Shown here in pieces: positions 7,924-16,972 of a stretch of DNA of 64,000 nucleotides (its first letter is position 1; each line of letters begins with the position of its first letter). The position numbers were made by a program, and so were the translations under genes. Source of the stretch: Streptomyces violaceusniger Tu 4113 (GTDB lineage: Bacteria; Actinomycetota; Actinomycetes; Streptomycetales; Streptomycetaceae). The DNA is taken from NCBI RefSeq assembly GCF_000147815.2, contig NC_015951.1:1-64000 (forward strand). Reading direction: 5' to 3'. Under the pieces are notes generated by a model that worked only from the letters and a program-made list of their open reading frames with translations, had not been told where the DNA came from and made no database searches.

Positions 7924-9309
7924 TCACTGGGGGCGCGCGGAGGGCGGCAGGGCCATGTCCAGGAGACGGTTGATGGTGCTGCGGTCCAAGCTGCTGTCGA
8001 AGTGGAGGGACTGGCGGAGGAGGGCGCCGACCTGGACAGGGTCCAGGTCCAGGCGTACGCGAGCGTCAAGACAGATCTCCCCGAGGATGCTCGCGGTGCT
8101 GTCGGGGCGGTGCTGGATGTACCAGGTGAGGAGTTTCACCGTGCTGGCCGGGAAGGGCGTGAGATCGTCCGTACTGGTGCTGGTCTCGGTCCTTCGCCTG
8201 ACGTCTTCGGTGAGGTGACCGACGATGACAGCGATCAGTACCTCGTGCACGGCGCTGTGGGGAATGAAGCCCTGGTCGTGCCCGTACATGAGGCTGGATG
8301 CCGCCGTCCATGCGAGCTCGTCGGCGGCTTGCCGGGCCAGGTCGCCCTTCAAGTAGGGCTTGGTGCCCTTGCCACGGGGTTCGGTCAGGCCTTCGTGGAA
8401 AAGTTCACGCAGCCGGTTGTGATCGGCCACGAGGCCAGCGGGCTGGGTGGTGTCGTAGACGGTGGTCCCCGACAGCAGGGCTTCGGGGCCATTCTTCTGG
8501 TGGTAGTTCTCGGCCCAGTCCCGTGCGACCGGCTGGGACCACCGCATCTGGCTGCCTGATCCCTCCTGCGGTTCGGGGAGTTCTTTGGCCCCGCCGTACC
8601 GCAGGTCGGGCATGTCCTCTGTGGGTACTGCCGCGATCTTCGCCAGGCCGGTCATGTCGACCCAGCTCTCGGTTTCCAGCTCGGGTGCATGGAAGTCGAC
8701 GATGCAGGCGTCCAGAGGCCGTGCGTCGGGCTGGGAGCCGCGGTGTTGAGCCCATAGGGCCAGGTGGTCTGCCCAGTTGGGTACGGGGGCATCGGGCGCG
8801 GTGAAGCTGGCGATCTTCGCGATGCTGGCGTTCTGGGCGTTGCTGGGTGCCTTCAGCAGGTCGGCCGCGGTGATCGTCACCTGCTTGTCCACGGGCCGGG
8901 GGTCGTACCGCTCGAAAGCCCTGTCCAGCACCTGTCCGGGGCGGTGCCAGCGTTCGCCGTTCCACCAGTAGCCGCCGTGCCGGTAGAGGAAGCCCCCGGG
9001 CTCGAACATCCAGGCGTGGTGCAGGTCGCTCAGGTCGCGATCGTGGATGAGGAGGACGGTGCGGCCGTGGACCGGGTGGTGGTACACCGCCCAGGCGAAG
9101 GACGGATTCTTCGGCTCGGTGGTGAATGCCACCCAGCCTCCGTTTCGCGTGCGGTCGGTCCTGCCCCACAGGCCCTTCCCTTGGTTCCGGCCGGTCCGCT
9201 CGATCGCGTCGGGGTTGTCCAGAGGCAGCCGGCCGTCGTTGACGAAGGGAAGCCCCGGGGCGGGGTGGTCGGTCCTGGTGCCATTGGCCACCGGATGGAC
9301 GCTGTGCAT
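7924..9309 (-). CDS. Hypothetical protein, 461 residues
   Basis: The start at ATG 9309 is supported by GGGGGAA a few bases upstream; the frame is open further upstream but that part has no coding character. The protein is Trp-rich in its first 150 residues (WGRTD, GGWVAFTT, HHAWMFEPGG, YWWNGERWHRPG), suggesting a compact ligand-binding or WW-like fold. A helical C-terminal domain (LTWYIQHRPDSTASILGEI, VQVGALLRQSL) follows. I recognise no family. It shares strand and context with the plasmid-type gene downstream. Confidence 0.65.
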   Translation of the reverse strand: MHSVHPVANGTRTDHPAPGLPFVNDGRLPLDNPDAIERTGRNQGKGLWGRTDRTRNGGWVAFTTEPKNPSFAWAVYHHPVHGRTVLLIHDRDLSDLHHAWMFEPGGFLYRHGGYWWNGERWHRPGQVLDRAFERYDPRPVDKQVTITAADLLKAPSNAQNASIAKIASFTAPDAPVPNWADHLALWAQHRGSQPDARPLDACIVDFHAPELETESWVDMTGLAKIAAVPTEDMPDLRYGGAKELPEPQEGSGSQMRWSQPVARDWAENYHQKNGPEALLSGTTVYDTTQPAGLVADHNRLRELFHEGLTEPRGKGTKPYLKGDLARQAADELAWTAASSLMYGHDQGFIPHSAVHEVLIAVIVGHLTEDVRRRTETSTSTDDLTPFPASTVKLLTWYIQHRPDSTASILGEICLDARVRLDLDPVQVGALLRQSLHFDSSLDRSTINRLLDMALPPSARPQ

Positions 9310-9511
9310 AACAATTCCCCCTGTGTTCGCATGCGATGGTGAGCCAGATCGGGGGAACGCTAGCCCGCCGACCAGTCGGATATGCATCCAAAACAAGCCC
9401 AGATTGCGCGTGACATCCGGCCAGCCGCGGCCACCGCCACAGCGCCTCGCACCACACTGCGCCGCCTCGGCCGGAAGCGGCGTCTCGTCGTTCCCGGACA
9501 CCTCGACCCGT

Positions 9512-10744
9512 CTACAAACGGGCTGTGAGGCTCACAATCTCCGCGTCGTCGGGTAGGTCCAGGGGCTGCTTGAGGGGGCGGGGGAGCAGCAAGTCCGGAC
9601 CGCCGGGCAGCAGGCCCTTGTTGCGGAGGACCTGGGCGCGGCCGCGGCACCAGGCTGAGCAGAACTCCCGGGGCTGGCGGTTGGAGTCGGGGCAGCGTTG
9701 CGTACACACTTGGCAGTGGCCAGGAGCGGCGACGGGGGTCAGGCGCTGCAGTAGCCGCCGGACACTGTCTTCCTCCTCCTTCTCGCGCGGTTCGACGTCG
9801 GCCGTGCAGCCTTCGAGGAGCTCGGTGAACGCGGCGCGGAAGACGGCGATGTCGCGGCGGCAGGCCCCGAGCAGCTCCAGGTACTCCTCCACTGGCCAGC
9901 TGGCGAGCGTGCCGGAGCGCGACAGGTACAGGCCGACGGTGTCGATCCGGTACTGGTCCTCGGCGTCGAGCAGCAGATAGCCGACCAGCTGCCACGCTTC
10001 GGCCTGGCGGAGCGTGCGGGTGTGGCGGGTGCTCTTGAAGTCGAGCAGTATCCCGTCGACGGCGAGGTCGGCGTCCGCGGTGATGCGGTCGGTCGGGAAC
10101 GTAGGGCCGGGCACGCAGTCCTCGGGCCGCGTGCGGGCCCGCAGGGCCTCCAGCGGTCCTCTCGCGGCCTTGTAGAGCTGGGCGACCACGTCGGCCACCA
10201 TGTCACGGTGCGGGAGCTGAAGCAGCCGCTCGAGGCTGAAGGCGCCGGGGTCCTCCCAGGCGGCGCTGGCCAGCGGAGTGAAGGCGAACCCGATCGAGGT
10301 GCGGTAGTTGACCTGGTACCAGGCTGCGGCGATCAGCATCCGGGCCAGGTCCTCCTCCTCGTCATGGGCCCGATCCATCGACAGCTCGCGGTTGTCGAGC
10401 TGGAGGCCAAGGACCGTCTCCTCCAGCCGCGCGGCGAGTTCCTCGCCCACGGCCCGCATCCGCTGACTCGGATGGGAGTCGCGGGTGCCGGTGAGCAGGA
10501 TGCCGGCGCGCGCGACGTGGTCGACGGGCTCGGCAGTGGTGAATGCCAGGCGCATCCGGTAGTCGATCGCGGTGCCGACGTTCCCGGCCTCCATGCCGAC
10601 TCCAGGGCCTGGCAGCAGGATCTGGTCGCTCTGGTCCCGGGCACGGAAGTTCTTCCGTAGCTGGCGGGCGCCAGCAGACAGTTCACGGTCCAGGAACCGG
10701 CGCAGCGGGGTGCGCGGACAGTGAATGCCAGAGGTCAGGCTCAT
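9512..10744 (-). CDS. PD-(D/E)XK nuclease-like protein with C-terminal Cys cluster
   Basis: A 410-residue protein. Around residue 225 the sequence ADADLAVDGILLDFKST, followed by RQAEAWQLVGYLLL, matches the RecB/Cas4-type PD-(D/E)XK pattern: an acidic residue, a beta strand with D-x-K, and a downstream Q-x-x-GY helix. The C-terminus has CQVCTQRC and FCSAWCRGRA, a cysteine set typical of a zinc- or iron-sulphur-binding finger. Such a combination fits a DNA nuclease acting in repair, plasmid transfer or defence. The N-terminal 200 residues are helical without recognised motifs. It diverges from the gene at 10974. Nuclease activity is inferred. Confidence 0.6.
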   Translation of the reverse strand: MSLTSGIHCPRTPLRRFLDRELSAGARQLRKNFRARDQSDQILLPGPGVGMEAGNVGTAIDYRMRLAFTTAEPVDHVARAGILLTGTRDSHPSQRMRAVGEELAARLEETVLGLQLDNRELSMDRAHDEEEDLARMLIAAAWYQVNYRTSIGFAFTPLASAAWEDPGAFSLERLLQLPHRDMVADVVAQLYKAARGPLEALRARTRPEDCVPGPTFPTDRITADADLAVDGILLDFKSTRHTRTLRQAEAWQLVGYLLLDAEDQYRIDTVGLYLSRSGTLASWPVEEYLELLGACRRDIAVFRAAFTELLEGCTADVEPREKEEEDSVRRLLQRLTPVAAPGHCQVCTQRCPDSNRQPREFCSAWCRGRAQVLRNKGLLPGGPDLLLPRPLKQPLDLPDDAEIVSLTARL

Positions 10745-10973
10745 GAGGTCACCGCCTTGGGCAAGCAGCGCCCCGAGGGCGCTCTCGATTCGTCATGAAC
10801 CCGGACGCTAAGCGGCTGGACTGACAAACCGTCACTCACAAGAAGTAGCCGCCGGTAGCGGTGGCCTCACGGTTCACCCGATCGCGTGACGGCTCGTGTG
10901 TCCTCGACTACTGGATAGCCGGGGACACTCAGATTGGTACACGTGTGTCCTGTTCGACGGGAGCGAGCGAGCC

Positions 10974-11540
10974 GTGAACGTTGTCGACCACCGCCATGAG
11001 CGTGATATCGCCGCCGAGCTGGTCGGTCCGGCGCCCTACGACCCGACCTGGCTCAACGGTCAGGGCCGCGCCCTGGACGTGGACAGCACTGCGGTGGCCC
11101 GGTTGTACGGGGCGGCCCGAGACGGCTGCGACGTCTGCCGCGAGGACCTGCTGGAGCCGCTGGGCCGAGACCCGGCCCACGTTGCCGCGCTGGCCCTGTG
11201 GGCCTGCACGCACGTGATGGACACTTTCAACGACCTGCCCATGGAGATGCTCGAGCGCGGCGACCCGGCCTTTCGACGGCTGGCGCGGGCATACTCGGAC
11301 AGCACCTTCCGGCACGGCTTCGAGGAACGCGAGCTGACTGACCTGCATGAGGTCTGCCTGCGCTTAGACCCGCACGCCCTCCAGCCCGCCGCAGAGCGGG
11401 CTCTGCAAGTGCTGCTCGCAGACTCAGCCGACCCGGACCTGTTTGGCTCCCTGACCGGTGCCTACACGCCCGGCGACGAGGACGATGCCCGGGACTACAC
11501 CGTCACGAGGCAGATTGCTGCCGCCCGGACCACCGTCTGA
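10974..11540 (+). CDS. Hypothetical protein with replaced C-terminus
   Basis: The GTG at 10974 has GGGAG about 10 bases upstream and is preferred over a GTG at 10896. The product (188 residues) is acidic and helical with CDVCREDLLEPLGRD and LALWACTHVMDTFNDLPMEM; no known family. From 11360 to 11517 the DNA is repeated exactly at 13716-13873. At 11518 the frame runs into the inserted cassette and ends in AAARTTV. The original ending (GSEAVITFTPHVD) survives after the second repeat copy at 13873-13917. So the gene was split by the amidase cassette and kept almost all its length. A TTA codon (11364) makes it a bldA-dependence candidate. Confidence 0.7.
   Translation: MNVVDHRHERDIAAELVGPAPYDPTWLNGQGRALDVDSTAVARLYGAARDGCDVCREDLLEPLGRDPAHVAALALWACTHVMDTFNDLPMEMLERGDPAFRRLARAYSDSTFRHGFEERELTDLHEVCLRLDPHALQPAAERALQVLLADSADPDLFGSLTGAYTPGDEDDARDYTVTRQIAAARTTV
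11360..11517. repeat. 158-bp direct repeat, left copy
   Basis: Identical over 158 bp to 13716-13873 (offset 2,356 bp). Single mismatches bound it on both sides. It lies inside the C-terminal coding part of the gene at 10974-11540. Confidence 0.97.
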
Positions 11541-12040
11541 CGGCATGACGACTGAGCTGGCTCAGCGTCTAGATGTATTGACGCTGAAGCGTTGTTGACG
11601 CGGCCTGGCCGGTCGGCCGGCGTCGCGTGTCGCGGTGGCCGGCCATCGCGCGACGCGCTTGTGGTCAGCTGCTGGTGGGTGAGTTGGCGAGGAGGCGGCG
11701 GGCGGCGTCGAGGACATTGCCGCAACAGGCTGCCTGGCGGCGGCACCTACCGCCACCGGGGTCTGCCGTGTACGGCCTTCCGGCTGACCCCCGGTGCGGC
11801 GGGGGGCTGCTTCCACAGCAGAGCCGGGGGACAGCCGGAGCGAGAAACTTCGGCTACGCCTCTAGCGTGCCGGTACATGAGGAGTCCCGTGTTACTCATG
11901 CCGCACCACTCACGCGGCGCCGCGGCTACTTCTGCGGGCGCGGCCACGCCCGCACCCCGGCGCCTGGGCACCCGACGCCTCAGGCACGTTCCCGCAGACA
12001 AGCACGTGAATCCATCGCCTCGCCGCAGGAGCCGCACCGA
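11541..12040. other. Upstream region of amidase within inserted cassette
   Basis: No gene is supported. The amidase frame is open leftward to 11627, but that stretch has no coding bias and the Tat signal begins at 12041. The region starts with TGACGCTGAAGCGTTGTTGACG (11579-11600), a partly palindromic sequence that could be a regulator site for the amidase. Confidence 0.45.
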
Positions 12041-13669
12041 ATGGACCGGATAAACACCTCACGCCGCACCGTGCTTGGGCTCGGAACCGCCGCCGCAGCC
12101 ACACCATGGCTTGCCGGAGCCTCCGTTCAAGCCCGCGCCGCCACCCCGGGAAGCGCCACATCAACAGGGGGCGCCGCGACCACAGGGCTGGAAGAGCTGG
12201 GCATCACCGAGCTTCGCCGGCGGATGAACGACGGACAGCTCGACGCCGAACGGCTCACCCGCTACTACCTGGACCGCATCGACCGCATCGACCCGCTCCT
12301 GCACGCGGTGATCGAGCTCAATCCCGACGCGCTGCGCGAGGCCCGGCGCCTGGACGCGGAGGGTGATCTGGGCAGGCCCTTGCACGGCATGCCCATCCTG
12401 CTCAAGGACTTGGTGGAGACCGCGGACCGGATGCACACGACGGCCGGATCACTCGCCCTGCGGGGCCTGCGGCCGGCAACGGACGCCACGGTCGCCGCCA
12501 GGCTGCGCGCGGCCGGTGCCGTCATCCTCGGCAAGACCAACCTGAGCGAGTGGGCCGGCGGGATGTCGCTCACCCACCACGCCGGCTGGAGCGCCCGCGG
12601 TGGGCAGACCCGGAACCCGTACAAACTGGACCGGTCACCGAGCGAGTCCAGCTCCGGTACCGCGGTTGCCACCGCGGCAAGCCTGTGCGTCGCCGGAATC
12701 GGAACTGAGACCAACGGCTCGATCATCGACCCGGCCTCGGTGAACTGCGTCGTCGGGGTGAAACCAACCGTCGGACTGGTCGGGCGCGGCGGCGTGATCC
12801 CCGGTGTGCCCAGCCAGGACAGCGTCGGCCCGATCGCGCGCACGGTCCGCGACGCGGCGATCCTGCTCGGCGTCCTGGTCGGGATCGACGACCGCGATCC
12901 GGCGACCGAGGCGAGCCGCGGCCGCTTCCATCGCGACTACACCCGTTTCCTGGACGCCGACGGGCTGCGTGGGGCGCGCATCGGCGTACCGCGAGCGGTG
13001 TACTTCGGCTACAGCCACCACGCCGACGAGATCGCGGAGCGGGCGATCGACACGTTGCGCGAGGCCGGGGCGACGGTGGTCGACCCGGCCGACATCCCGA
13101 CAGCCGAGCAGCTTGAAGACCTGCCCAGTTCGATGGTCGTCCAGGCATATGAGGTCAAGCGTGCGCTCAACGCCTACCTGGCCGGCGCCCCCGGCGACCA
13201 CCCGCGCAGCCTGGCGGAGCTGATCGCGTTCAACCGTGCGCACGCCGACCGCGAGCTTCGCTATGTACAGCAGGACGGGCTGGAGGCGGTGCACCGACTG
13301 GACTTCACCGAACGCGAGTACCGGCAGGCGCTGGCCACCAACCACCGGCTCTCGCGCGCCGAAGGCATCGATGCGGTGCTGCGCCGATTCCGCCTGGACG
13401 CACTCGTGATGCCGACCACCGGACCGCCGGCCAAAATCGACCTGATTCGCGGGGACAGCTACGGCGGCGGCGCGTCGACACCCGCCGCACTCGCCGGATA
13501 TCCCGCGATCAGCGTCCCGGCCGGCTTCGCGTTCGGCCTGCCGGTCGGCCTGACATTCATGGGTACGGCGTGGAGCGAGCCGAACCTGCTCCGCCTCGCC
13601 TACGCCTACGAGCAGGCCGGCCGCGTCCGCCGACCGCCGACCTACCGAGAAGCGGACATTGGCTTCTGA
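12041..13669 (+). CDS. Tat-exported amidase-signature hydrolase
   Basis: A 542-residue protein starting at ATG 12041, with AGGAG 9 bases upstream. The N-terminus has a twin-arginine signal (TSRRTVLGLGTAAAATPW), with cleavage likely after ARA, so the enzyme should be exported folded. The body is an amidase-signature enzyme: catalytic Lys in PILLKDLVET (about residue 120), the Ser-rich loop SPSESSSGTAV (about 200) and the nucleophile segment GTETNGSI. Such enzymes hydrolyse amide bonds of small molecules or peptides; the substrate cannot be told. It is the only gene in a 2.2-kb cassette bounded by the 158-bp direct repeat, which implies recent acquisition. Confidence 0.9.
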   Translation: MDRINTSRRTVLGLGTAAAATPWLAGASVQARAATPGSATSTGGAATTGLEELGITELRRRMNDGQLDAERLTRYYLDRIDRIDPLLHAVIELNPDALREARRLDAEGDLGRPLHGMPILLKDLVETADRMHTTAGSLALRGLRPATDATVAARLRAAGAVILGKTNLSEWAGGMSLTHHAGWSARGGQTRNPYKLDRSPSESSSGTAVATAASLCVAGIGTETNGSIIDPASVNCVVGVKPTVGLVGRGGVIPGVPSQDSVGPIARTVRDAAILLGVLVGIDDRDPATEASRGRFHRDYTRFLDADGLRGARIGVPRAVYFGYSHHADEIAERAIDTLREAGATVVDPADIPTAEQLEDLPSSMVVQAYEVKRALNAYLAGAPGDHPRSLAELIAFNRAHADRELRYVQQDGLEAVHRLDFTEREYRQALATNHRLSRAEGIDAVLRRFRLDALVMPTTGPPAKIDLIRGDSYGGGASTPAALAGYPAISVPAGFAFGLPVGLTFMGTAWSEPNLLRLAYAYEQAGRVRRPPTYREADIGF

Positions 13670-13715
13670 GCCGCGTTTGGTACACAAGCGACCCGATGGC
13701 GCGCAGGCGGGCACG

Positions 13716-13917
13716 GCGCTTAGACCCGCACGCCCTCCAGCCCGCCGCAGAGCGGGCTCTGCAAGTGCTGCTCGCAGACTCAGCCGACCCGGACCTGTTT
13801 GGCTCCCTGACCGGTGCCTACACGCCCGGCGACGAGGACGATGCCCGGGACTACACCGTCACGAGGCAGATTGTCGGCTCGGAAGCCGTCATCACCTTCA
13901 CCCCGCACGTTGACTAA
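13716..13917 (+). pseudogene. Displaced 3' end of the interrupted gene plus right repeat copy
   Basis: Bases 13716-13873 are the second, exact copy of the 158-bp repeat. The following 44 bases encode the original C-terminus (GSEAVITFTPHVD, stop at 13915-13917) of the gene that begins at 10974. There is no start codon of its own, so it is a leftover of the insertion. Confidence 0.85.
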
Positions 13918-14040
13918 GACCACCTGCGCCCTGGCGGTCGGGACCCCGGCACTCCCGGCTGCCACATCGCACCCGCTGCGCGCGCAGCAGCGTCCCGTCC
14001 AAGGTTCTGGTCGGGGCGCTGCTGCGCGGAGGTGTGTGGA

Positions 14041-14262
14041 TCAGGCTTCGGCGTAGGCCACCGCAATGAGTACGCAGGGCGGTGACGTAGTAGATCAGTC
14101 GGGCGTCGTCCACGTCGTCGGTGTACTCGCGCAGCTCGGGGGGAGAGCCGGCGATGGGGGCGCCGATGTCGGGATCAACGGACAGCACGGCCAAGTCGCG
14201 GTCGAGCGCGTGGATCTCCGGTTCGATGGTGGGTGATGTTGTCGATCTACTTGGCGGCGGAT
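14041..14262 (-). pseudogene. Frameshifted remnant, RelE/ParE-like toxin type
   Basis: On the minus strand the frame reads IEPEIHALDRDLAVLSV, continues to LREYTDDVDDARLIYYVTAL, then needs a frame change near 14070 to finish as LIAVAYAEA and stop at 14041. The pattern (basic helix, ARLIYYVT strand, short terminal strand ending in Ala) is that of small ParE/RelE-type toxins or related proteins. No start codon is found upstream and no antitoxin gene is next to it. I call it a decayed gene with modest confidence. Confidence 0.4.
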
Positions 14263-14308
14263 TCGCTGAACACCACCCGGGCGCCTGGTGGCGGCCTGGG
14301 CCAGTGGC

Positions 14309-15298
14309 TCAGGTCGCGGCTCTTGGGCGGGATGCGTGGCGGGGGCAGAGGGGCGGGCGCCGGTCCAGGCAGTAGCGCAGCCGCGCCCCGTGCTGGTCCA
14401 TCTCCCTGCCAGTGAGGTCGGCGACGCTGTCCCAGCAGGCGGCCATTGCCTCCTTGAATGCTTCCTTGAAGGCCGACGCGGACTCTGCGTCAGCAGCCGC
14501 GACCTCCATAAGAACGCGCTCCGGCTCCTCGGCGCGTACTTCGTCAGGGCGGCCGGCGGTGCTGGAGTCGAGCGGAGGACGGTTGGGCAGGGTCGTGGCC
14601 GATTGCTTTCTTTGCCGCGGGGCCCGTGCAGCAGCCGGGGTCGTACCCAGAATGCGCTCGATGTGCCGTGCGAAGTCCGGCCCGGGCAGAGGGATTTCGT
14701 AGCCGGGATTGCGGGCGTAGCCGGCGGCGACGGCGGCGGCGACGTAGCCGATGACGGCGGTGGTGGCTTCGGAGTGCCTGCGGTTGGCGGCAGGGGTGAG
14801 GTGGCTGAGGATGCGCAGGACGGTGGGGACGCTGGTGTCGTCGAAATCGTGGGGTGGGGTGTCGAGGCTGGTCTGTTCGCGCCAGAGAGCGGCCGCGTAG
14901 CTGTCGCCGAGCGCGAGGCAGTGCAGGTAGAGACAGTAGGCAGCGGCGTCGTCGCCAGCGCCAGCGGCGTATTGCCACCAAAAGCGTGCCCCCTCTTCGG
15001 CGTCGGCGAGGTGCAGGAGGCAGCCCAGGATCCAGGCGGCGCGGGGGGCGGGCAGTTGTTCGGTGATGAAATCGGTGAGCTGGCTGGGGGTGGAGCGGTT
15101 GACCGCCACTTCGCAAAGGGCCTGCAGGTTCCTCATGGCGGTGTCGTCTCTCACATCGCGGCTGCAGCTGTCCCCCAACGGCGTGCCGTCGGGAGGAAAG
15201 TCAGGGTAGGCGGTGTCTTCATAGGGGACGGTGTCCGCAGGGACCTGAGGGTCTTTCAGGAGCAACGCCCGCGCGAGGAGGTGGTCGATGGAAGCCAT
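14309..15298 (-). CDS. FWWQ-family protein A, partner of XRE-sigma fusion
   Basis: A 329-residue protein starting 9 bp after the stop of the XRE-sigma gene, so the two are one transcript. Its core (residues about 88-150) has LGCLLHLAD, then ARFWWQYAAGAG, then AAAYCLYLHCLALGD, a pair of amphipathic helices resembling a TPR or Sel1-type unit. Two other proteins in this window (27739-28488 and 38712-39536) carry the same core, and each also follows a sigma-like gene. The C-terminal 110 residues are divergent. No membrane segment or zinc anti-sigma motif is present. A role as regulator or effector of the paired sigma factor is inferred from strict co-occurrence. Confidence 0.75.
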   Translation of the reverse strand: MASIDHLLARALLLKDPQVPADTVPYEDTAYPDFPPDGTPLGDSCSRDVRDDTAMRNLQALCEVAVNRSTPSQLTDFITEQLPAPRAAWILGCLLHLADAEEGARFWWQYAAGAGDDAAAYCLYLHCLALGDSYAAALWREQTSLDTPPHDFDDTSVPTVLRILSHLTPAANRRHSEATTAVIGYVAAAVAAGYARNPGYEIPLPGPDFARHIERILGTTPAAARAPRQRKQSATTLPNRPPLDSSTAGRPDEVRAEEPERVLMEVAAADAESASAFKEAFKEAMAACWDSVADLTGREMDQHGARLRYCLDRRPPLCPRHASRPRAAT

Positions 15299-15307
15299 TA
15301 CGGGTGA

Positions 15308-16198
15308 TCACTCCGGATTCTCGTGACGGTGGTAGATGCGTTCCAGGGCCCCTCGGGCGTGGTGGTCCATCGCGTGAGTGATGGCTGGGGACAGGCCGAC
15401 AACGGTGGGGATGGCGTCCTCGCTGATGCCGCACAGGTAGCGCAGGACGGTGACGTCGAGCTGGTCATCGGGCAAGCGGCCCATGGCGTCGAAGAAGCCC
15501 GCCTGTTCGCCGATCTGAGCGAAACGGACCGCGAGGTCGTCGGTCTGGCTCTGGGCGAGGGTGGAGAACGCCGCGGCGCGCAGGTCGGGGTATCCGTCGT
15601 GGCGCGGGGCGCGCAGCATGACGCGGGAGCGCAGCAGGCACCAGGCGTGGCGGCGCACGTTGGGGCTGGCGGTGGCTTCATCCCAGCCGAGCCAGAGTAT
15701 GTCGAAAGCCTCCGCGACGACCCAACGGGCGCGTCGATCGGTCTGGAGGAAGGCACGGGCGTAGTCGGTGTAGGGCTGGCGAACGGCTTCGGTGAAGCCC
15801 TGGTGAGCCACGGGCGGCTGTTCCGGCGGCAACGGCTGGACTGCGTGTATGCGGTTTTCGATCCAGGAGGTGTCTTTGTCCGCTTCTCGGGCGGCGGCCG
15901 TCCACAGCCGGCGCATCGGCAGGATGGGAAGGTCCAGAGAACAGACGACGCTGTAGGTGATCGCCCAGCCCGGGTAGTAGCCCTTGCCCCGTAAGAGCTC
16001 GGAGATGCGGGTCTTGGAGTATCCAGAGCGGTTGACGAGGTCGTCCAGGGTAAGGCCGCTGGCGAAGAGTCGGCTGCGGAGCGATTCCAGCCATGCGCGG
16101 TGGGAGGTTCCCACCTTCTCCTCGATCGACTCCGGCTTGCGGCCGCGCCGACTGGGCGGCTCCCCGTCAGATTGCTCCGGTACGAAGGACGGTGTCAT
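15308..16198 (-). CDS. XRE-type HTH fused to ECF-sigma-like domain
   Basis: A 296-residue protein whose ATG overlaps the stop of the small membrane protein upstream (ATGA). Residues about 40-75 are a helix-turn-helix (LTLDDLVNRSGYSKTRISEL). Residues about 145-205 resemble sigma region 2 (YTDYARAFLQTDRRARWVVA, then FDILWLGWDEA and RRHAWCLLRSRV). The last 60 residues resemble region 4 (MGRLPDDQLDVTVLRYLCGI and LSPAITHAMDHHARGALERI). A cro-type DNA reader joined to a sigma core is unusual. It could be a one-component regulator or a promoter-specificity factor. The region 2 promoter-melting residues are poorly conserved, so true sigma activity is uncertain. Confidence 0.7.
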   Translation of the reverse strand: MTPSFVPEQSDGEPPSRRGRKPESIEEKVGTSHRAWLESLRSRLFASGLTLDDLVNRSGYSKTRISELLRGKGYYPGWAITYSVVCSLDLPILPMRRLWTAAAREADKDTSWIENRIHAVQPLPPEQPPVAHQGFTEAVRQPYTDYARAFLQTDRRARWVVAEAFDILWLGWDEATASPNVRRHAWCLLRSRVMLRAPRHDGYPDLRAAAFSTLAQSQTDDLAVRFAQIGEQAGFFDAMGRLPDDQLDVTVLRYLCGISEDAIPTVVGLSPAITHAMDHHARGALERIYHRHENPE

Positions 16199-16431
16199 CG
16201 AGGCGACTCCTCACGCCCGGCCGCACCAGCTGCGGCGGCCGGCGAGGGGGTCACGGCGACCTCTGGCCGCGTCTCCGTACCGCCCAGCGCGGTGACGATC
16301 TGCTGCACCAGCAGCCCGAGCGAGGGCAGCAGCGCGGCCACGGCCTCGAGCTGACCCAGCACGGTCATCACTGTGCTCCACGCGAAGACCGTCACCAGTA
16401 CGGCAACGGTCAACACCTGCTTTCTGGACAT
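16195..16431 (-). CDS. Small membrane protein, first gene of sigma operon
   Basis: A 77-residue protein. The ATG at 16431 directly precedes a hydrophobic segment (VLTVAVLVTVFAWSTVMTVL). A second hydrophobic stretch (VAALLPSLGLLVQQIVTAL) and an Ala/Pro-rich tail follow. Its stop overlaps the start of the XRE-sigma gene, so the three genes 16431-14309 form one coupled operon. It may be a membrane sensor or anchor for that system; this is inference from position. Confidence 0.6.
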   Translation of the reverse strand: MSRKQVLTVAVLVTVFAWSTVMTVLGQLEAVAALLPSLGLLVQQIVTALGGTETRPEVAVTPSPAAAAGAAGREESPR

Positions 16432-16972
16432 CGCACCATTTCCCTGAACTCGAATGTCTGTCAGGCCCCGTCCGTGGCGGTGCTGAGGCGCCGTGGAGGA
16501 GTTGGGTGCCAGCATGGTCCGCCAACCATCCGGCACTCAACGTGATCATGGAGTTACGGAACAATGCCGCCGGGGCCTAAGGGCGCTAAGGGGATGTGCG
16601 CATTACGTCATTACGGTCGCTCGTGAGGTCAAAAGGTGCCTCTACTAGCACTTTTGATGGCGGAAACGTACTTCTCCCCGCGACACCGCAGGCAGGGCGC
16701 ACCATGGAAGACAGACGCCTCCCAGGGCGTCGGACCTTCCCGTCTGGAAGGCCACGCTGTCCCCTTGTGCTGAAGAACGACCGGAGGGGACGGCACCGCT
16801 CCCGCCCAGCTCCCCGTGCCGGGCGGGAGCTCCCCGCGCAGCACACCGCAAGCCCCAGCCCCTCCGGCCGACCGCGCCGCGCTGCCTGACTGGCTCCAGG
16901 AGAAGCTGGACCGGCAGGGGCCGCCCGGCCCGCAGTGAGGCGCCTCCCGTGAACATCGGGTACTGGAAGGGG
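16432..16972. other. Intergenic region with one possible micro-ORF
   Basis: It holds the promoter region of the 16431 operon on its left side. On the plus strand a frame running to TGA near 16938 encodes an Ala/Pro-rich stretch ending LPDWLQEKLDRQGPPGPQ with strong GC third-position bias. Only a GTG without a good ribosome-binding site could start it, so it is not called as a gene. Confidence 0.35.

Noticed and set aside
11627..12040. N-terminal extension of the amidase frame
   Set aside because: No coding bias; the Tat signal and AGGAG site place the start at 12041.
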